Assembly: GCF_002078875.1 (NCBI RefSeq)
Contig: NC_034420.1
Span: 2,913,814-2,977,813 of the forward strand
From: Numida meleagris
Taxonomy: Eukaryota; Chordata; Aves; Galliformes; Numididae
Direction: 5' to 3'
Length of the DNA stretch: 64,000 nucleotides
The notes under the pieces are model-generated. The model saw only the letters and a program-made list of their open reading frames with translations, did no database searches and had not been told where the DNA came from. The position numbers and the translations under genes are program-made. This document shows, one piece after another, positions 60,188-64,000 of this stretch (its first letter is position 1; each line of letters starts with the position of its first letter).

Positions 60188-60441
60188 AGTCAAAGGGTAA
60201 TGGCTTTAAATTGAAAGAAGGTTGATTTAAGTTATACATAAGGAAGAAGTTCACCATGAGGGTGGCGAGGTACAAGAACAGGCTGCCCAGAACAGAGATG
60301 GCCCATCCCTGGAGGTGCTGAAGGCCAGGCTGGATGGAGCTTTGGGCAGTGTGGTCTAGTGGAAGGTGTTCCTGCTCGTGGCAGGGGGATCCTTTCAACT
60401 TTAGGGTCCTTTCCAGCCCAAACCATTCTATGATCCCATGA
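60188..60441 (+). mobile_element. CR1 LINE, 3' fragment
   Basis: Plus sense: GGTAATGGCTTTAAATTG, ATAAGGAAGAAGTTCACC, GAACAGGCTGCCCAGAACAG, GTGGAAGGTGTTCCTGC and a tail CCATTCTATGATCCCATGA. It is a different, older subfamily from its left neighbour. The two 5' ends face each other about 20 bases apart. Confidence 0.92.
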
Positions 60442-63400
60442 ATTTCTCTGCTGTTTTCTTCTAGACATTACACTTTCAGAGATCTGAACCCCCTTCTGAG
60501 TAGAATGAACAACATTGTTCACTTCAGCTCTTGCGACAGCACACAGAGGGATGGATGCTTTAGCAACCCATTTGTATTCATTCAGATTGTCACAACTGAA
60601 TTCTGCTTATGAGACAGCCCGAGGTACATGACTGATGGTCCCATCCTTTAAAACATGATGAACTTTGTGAAATAAATCAATTGAATCTACTATAGCAGAG
60701 AAAACAAGCATGGGTATTCTTAAAATGTGTTGCACGCTGTCATTTTATTATTTAATGTATTACAACTGGAAAAGCAATTTTGAAAAGTCTCTGTGATGAG
60801 CATTACCTGGTAATAGCTACTCTATTTGCCAAACAAACTTCCAAGAAGCATCCACAGAATTAACTACAGTCAGTAAGTAGAAGAACAGTAGACACAAGAG
60901 GACATACATCATGCAAATATAAATACGGGGCCTAAATCACACAGACACTCCACTACATTATGGAATAAATCTTTGTAATGAAGTTACTTATGAAGTGTAG
61001 ACTGGGCTGGGAGCAGTCTGCTGGTACTACCGCCTGGTGCTGCCCAGGACAACCTCCTCCTCTCCCTGTTTTAAGTTCAAGCTTTGTAGAATTGGAAAAA
61101 AATGTATCAGATATCATAATGTATTGGAAATTCAACCACAGCAACTCAGCTGTTTTTGAAGGTAAAACTACAAAAAGTCACCTGCTTTTTCTTTTACTGA
61201 AATATCTGGGCAATCACGTTGCTTGGCCATTCAGCCTGGCCCTCGCTCTCCCTTGGCACCCTGATGCATGGCTGCCCACTACTGCTGCCTCTCCAGGATT
61301 TACAGCCAAGACATCAGCTTACAGGAAACTTTTATCCTGGCACCACTGGCTTTTGGGTGCTTAACTTGGCATCACTTGTGTGCTGCCGATGGGGAGGACT
61401 TGTGTGCAGGCGATGGAAAATCAGTTTGAAACCAGTGCCCCTATTGGAAGACCCATTGTGTAAGAGGGAACATCAATCACGCTTTTTATGTAGCCATTAC
61501 AGCTAAAGTGCAGCCCACAATACTAAAGGAAAGCACTTTCTCAATAAAACCAAGGATAAGCAAAGGCTGAAGCATTGCTGAGTCAGCTATTCAGAGCACA
61601 AACCCTGCTCCTCACCTTCAACTGTGTCCAGTTGGGAGCGAGCACCACGTGCTGCAGAGCCACTCAGTGCCAGTGCCCCAGGGGTCTCCTTGCTCGTCCC
61701 AGCCTCCAGCAAGGACTGCCCGGGGACACCGCTGTGACTGCTGCCCTGACTACTCACACTTGCTGTATTTGCAGCCCCCCGCTGCGTGGCTGCTTGGCAG
61801 GCCAGGCACCCTGCTGCTGGCAGAATGAACACTCGCTGCATGGGCAGTATGTAAGTACTCAGTTTGCTATGCAGCGTTCCTCATCCACTTGCTCTGCATC
61901 TCCTTTTGGGATCGTTCAGAAACCACCTGGGGCTTTGCTGCACCTTTCTGCTTAATGCTATCCATAATATTTGTGTTTCAAACGGCCCCAGTCCCAGTAA
62001 AGCCCCTGCCCACAGAGTGGGATGCCCGCTTCCCACAGGGCACGCCACCGAGCTTTCAGCACCGAGCCCACCAGCACTTGCACTGGGATGTTCTAGTGCC
62101 CATCAGGAAAGCTGGAGCTCTGACACACCAGCTCCCCTCAGCTTCCAGCACTACTCGCTGAGACCGTCCCCGCTGCCCACCAGCGCGGCACAGGAGGCCC
62201 AAGAAACTCCTTGAGCAGCAGAGAACTTCAATGTCTTTGTTCATGCATTGATATGACATGATTCTTACTGAAGCACATTTCCAGCCGATGCCTGTGACGC
62301 CATCCAAAGCATCAGGAAATCTGCCTTTATGATTGCAGTCAGGCTTGCAAAACCAACCCCAGAAAAATCCCAGGACCAGCATCATAACTGCTACCAGACT
62401 TTTATCCTGCTAATTACTTGGTAAGCCCTAACATCTGCCATTTTAATTGTTACTTACAGTTAAGATGACCAGAATTGTTACAGAAACCGAAAGGTTTTGC
62501 CAAGGAACTGATTACTGCTATTTTGAAGACTAGTCAGGTAGTGGAATCTTGATTCAACGACAGCTCTCATGTATTTTCCCATTTCCCTCTTGTTCTCTAG
62601 CTAATGTTTAAACATTGTTAGCTATAAAATGAATGAAAAAGAGAAAGGTATTTTCCTGAATGTCATTATCAAGTCATTTACTTTTCTGCTATGAGGTGAT
62701 CATGCTGACTTTTCCTTTCTATCACAAGAGAATAAGGACAGAGGGAAAAAGAGTTTCAAATGTTTTCAAAAACACAAGATATTATGTTGAAACTATGCAT
62801 GCAGTTAGAAAATTACAAATCTCTGCCAAGAGGTTTTCACAGCTAAGAAAGCATTACAGGGGAAATAAAAGATCTACAGGTTTATAAAAATGTATGCAGA
62901 ATTAAAATTAGCGAGAACTATTGTCCTTTACCTCGTGCACACCGAAAGAAGTAATGATCTTACAGAATCTGTGTTTAGCTGGATGTAATGTTTCCTCTGT
63001 TCCTTAGCTATAGCTTTCACGCTAGCTCAGAAGATAACAGCAGTGATTTAGCATTGCTTTCTGACAGGAGAGAAAGAGATTGTCGGTGTGATCTCAACAT
63101 CTCGGCAGTGTGCCTGTATCACCACTCCTCCTGAGACATGAAGGAAGCACATGTTATGCATTGGGGTCACTGACTGCAAATGCATTTTCTTCTAATTTGT
63201 TTCAGTCTGTTTTCTGCTATGCTCTCAGAATACCACTGGGTTCAATGAATGTCCAAAAAAACCCGGAGGTGGCAAGAGTGGGCATTGCAGACGGCGTCAC
63301 AACCTGGAGAATGCTGCGTTTGGACTCTATGCCAAACCGTGTTTCTCTGCAAGTACGAATGTCAGGGATCATGAGCTCGGCACAGCCCTGGGGAATGGGG

Positions 63401-64000
63401 AATGGGAGCAGCCAGCTGCAACTCCTCGGCTCCCTGCAGGTTACCCCAACTGAGAATGCAGCCCCTGGACCATGATGGTGCCCTACAGAAGTTACCAGAC
63501 GGATTCAGTAAGGCCTCCAGTCCCTGGCAGGTACTGCAATCCAAAAGAGAAATATTTCCTGCTCTTGGTGGCTTGTTACCCCCACCACTGGCTGCACAGC
63601 AGATGAATTTCAATGCAAAACCCACCCTTTCTGCATGGAGAGGGGACGGCCAAATATAATCTCACAGTGATGCTGGTTCAAAAAAAAAAAGAGCTATTAG
63701 CATTAAATTATCTGCTCCCGGATAATTTCCCAGATGAATCTCTGAAATGGTCTCTTGCTCTTTTTCTCTGCATTCAGGTCTTGAGGAGCTGCAGTTTAGG
63801 ATTTTATCTGCGTCAGGGCATTGTTTGCAGCGGTGGATGGCTGTGCCCTGCAGCCTGCTCACTGCTCTCAGGTCCCACTGGCAGGGCACATCCTTTTGTG
63901 CCTAGCAGAAAGGAGTTAGGAAAGTGAGGTCTTAGCATCCACAGAAAGCCATGGAAATAATTACAGTGAACAAATGCTGTGACACTGAGCTCGGCACTGT
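60442..64000. other. Unique intron-like sequence
   Basis: No exon, RNA gene or transposon recognised. An A run of ten lies at 63681-63690. Open frames in the GC-richer 61.57-62.21 kb part are short and overlap in several frames. Confidence 0.45.

Noticed and set aside
1..64000. CRISPR arrays, operons, tRNA or rRNA genes, bacterial promoters
   Set aside because: No regularly spaced repeats with unique spacers, no tRNA box pairs and no prokaryotic gene layout; the window is vertebrate nuclear DNA.

Overview
The window looks like avian, probably galliform, nuclear DNA. The main evidence is a dense set of CR1 LINE fragments in both orientations, ending in the CR1 8-bp tail (ATTCTATG repeats), together with two families of bird-type endogenous retroviral LTRs. 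There are no operons, no bacterial or organellar genes, and no RNA gene that I could recognise.

I can support one host coding exon. On the minus strand at 5645-5546 an ATG opens a 33-codon hydrophobic frame beginning MNLEGLEMI and ending one base into the next codon at a GT splice donor. Start, length, hydrophobic core and phase match the membrane-segment alternative first exon of a Kv channel-interacting protein (KCNIP family). KCNIP4, a gene with very large introns, fits best. On this reading the window is mostly KCNIP4 intron on the minus strand: 1-5545 lies downstream of this exon and 5646-64000 lies upstream of it, inside the first intron of the longer isoforms. The shared EF-hand exons would lie to the left, outside the window.

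Layout. Positions 1-17057 are nearly repeat-free (one small CR1 tail at 1.5 kb, one CR1 at 7.6-8.1 kb) and contain the exon. A CR1 at 17.06-17.92 kb still has an uninterrupted reverse-transcriptase C-terminus. From 22.4 to 33.4 kb CR1 is dense: a 2.1-kb copy with a 50-bp CR1 tail nested in it, a head-to-head pair at 25.5 kb, and an endonuclease-bearing copy at 31.8-33.4 kb next to a CR1 split by an unidentified ~0.6-kb segment. A 1.5-kb CR1 with recognisable but inactivated polymerase motifs lies at 37.0-38.5 kb. Three LTRs follow: a 5' part at 39.6-39.9 kb (minus), a complete solo LTR with a perfect 5-bp target duplication at 44.93-45.46 kb (minus), and a second copy of the first family at 47.1-47.6 kb (plus). 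Two partial CR1 ORF1/esterase segments sit head to tail at 54.9-56.1 kb, and a three-piece CR1 mosaic in alternating orientation lies at 59.3-60.4 kb. The remainder is unique, intron-like sequence with a few microsatellites.

The most interesting items are the KCNIP alternative first exon, the young-looking solo LTR, and the CR1 structures (nested, inverted and duplicated pieces). I did not find a convincing new biological system.
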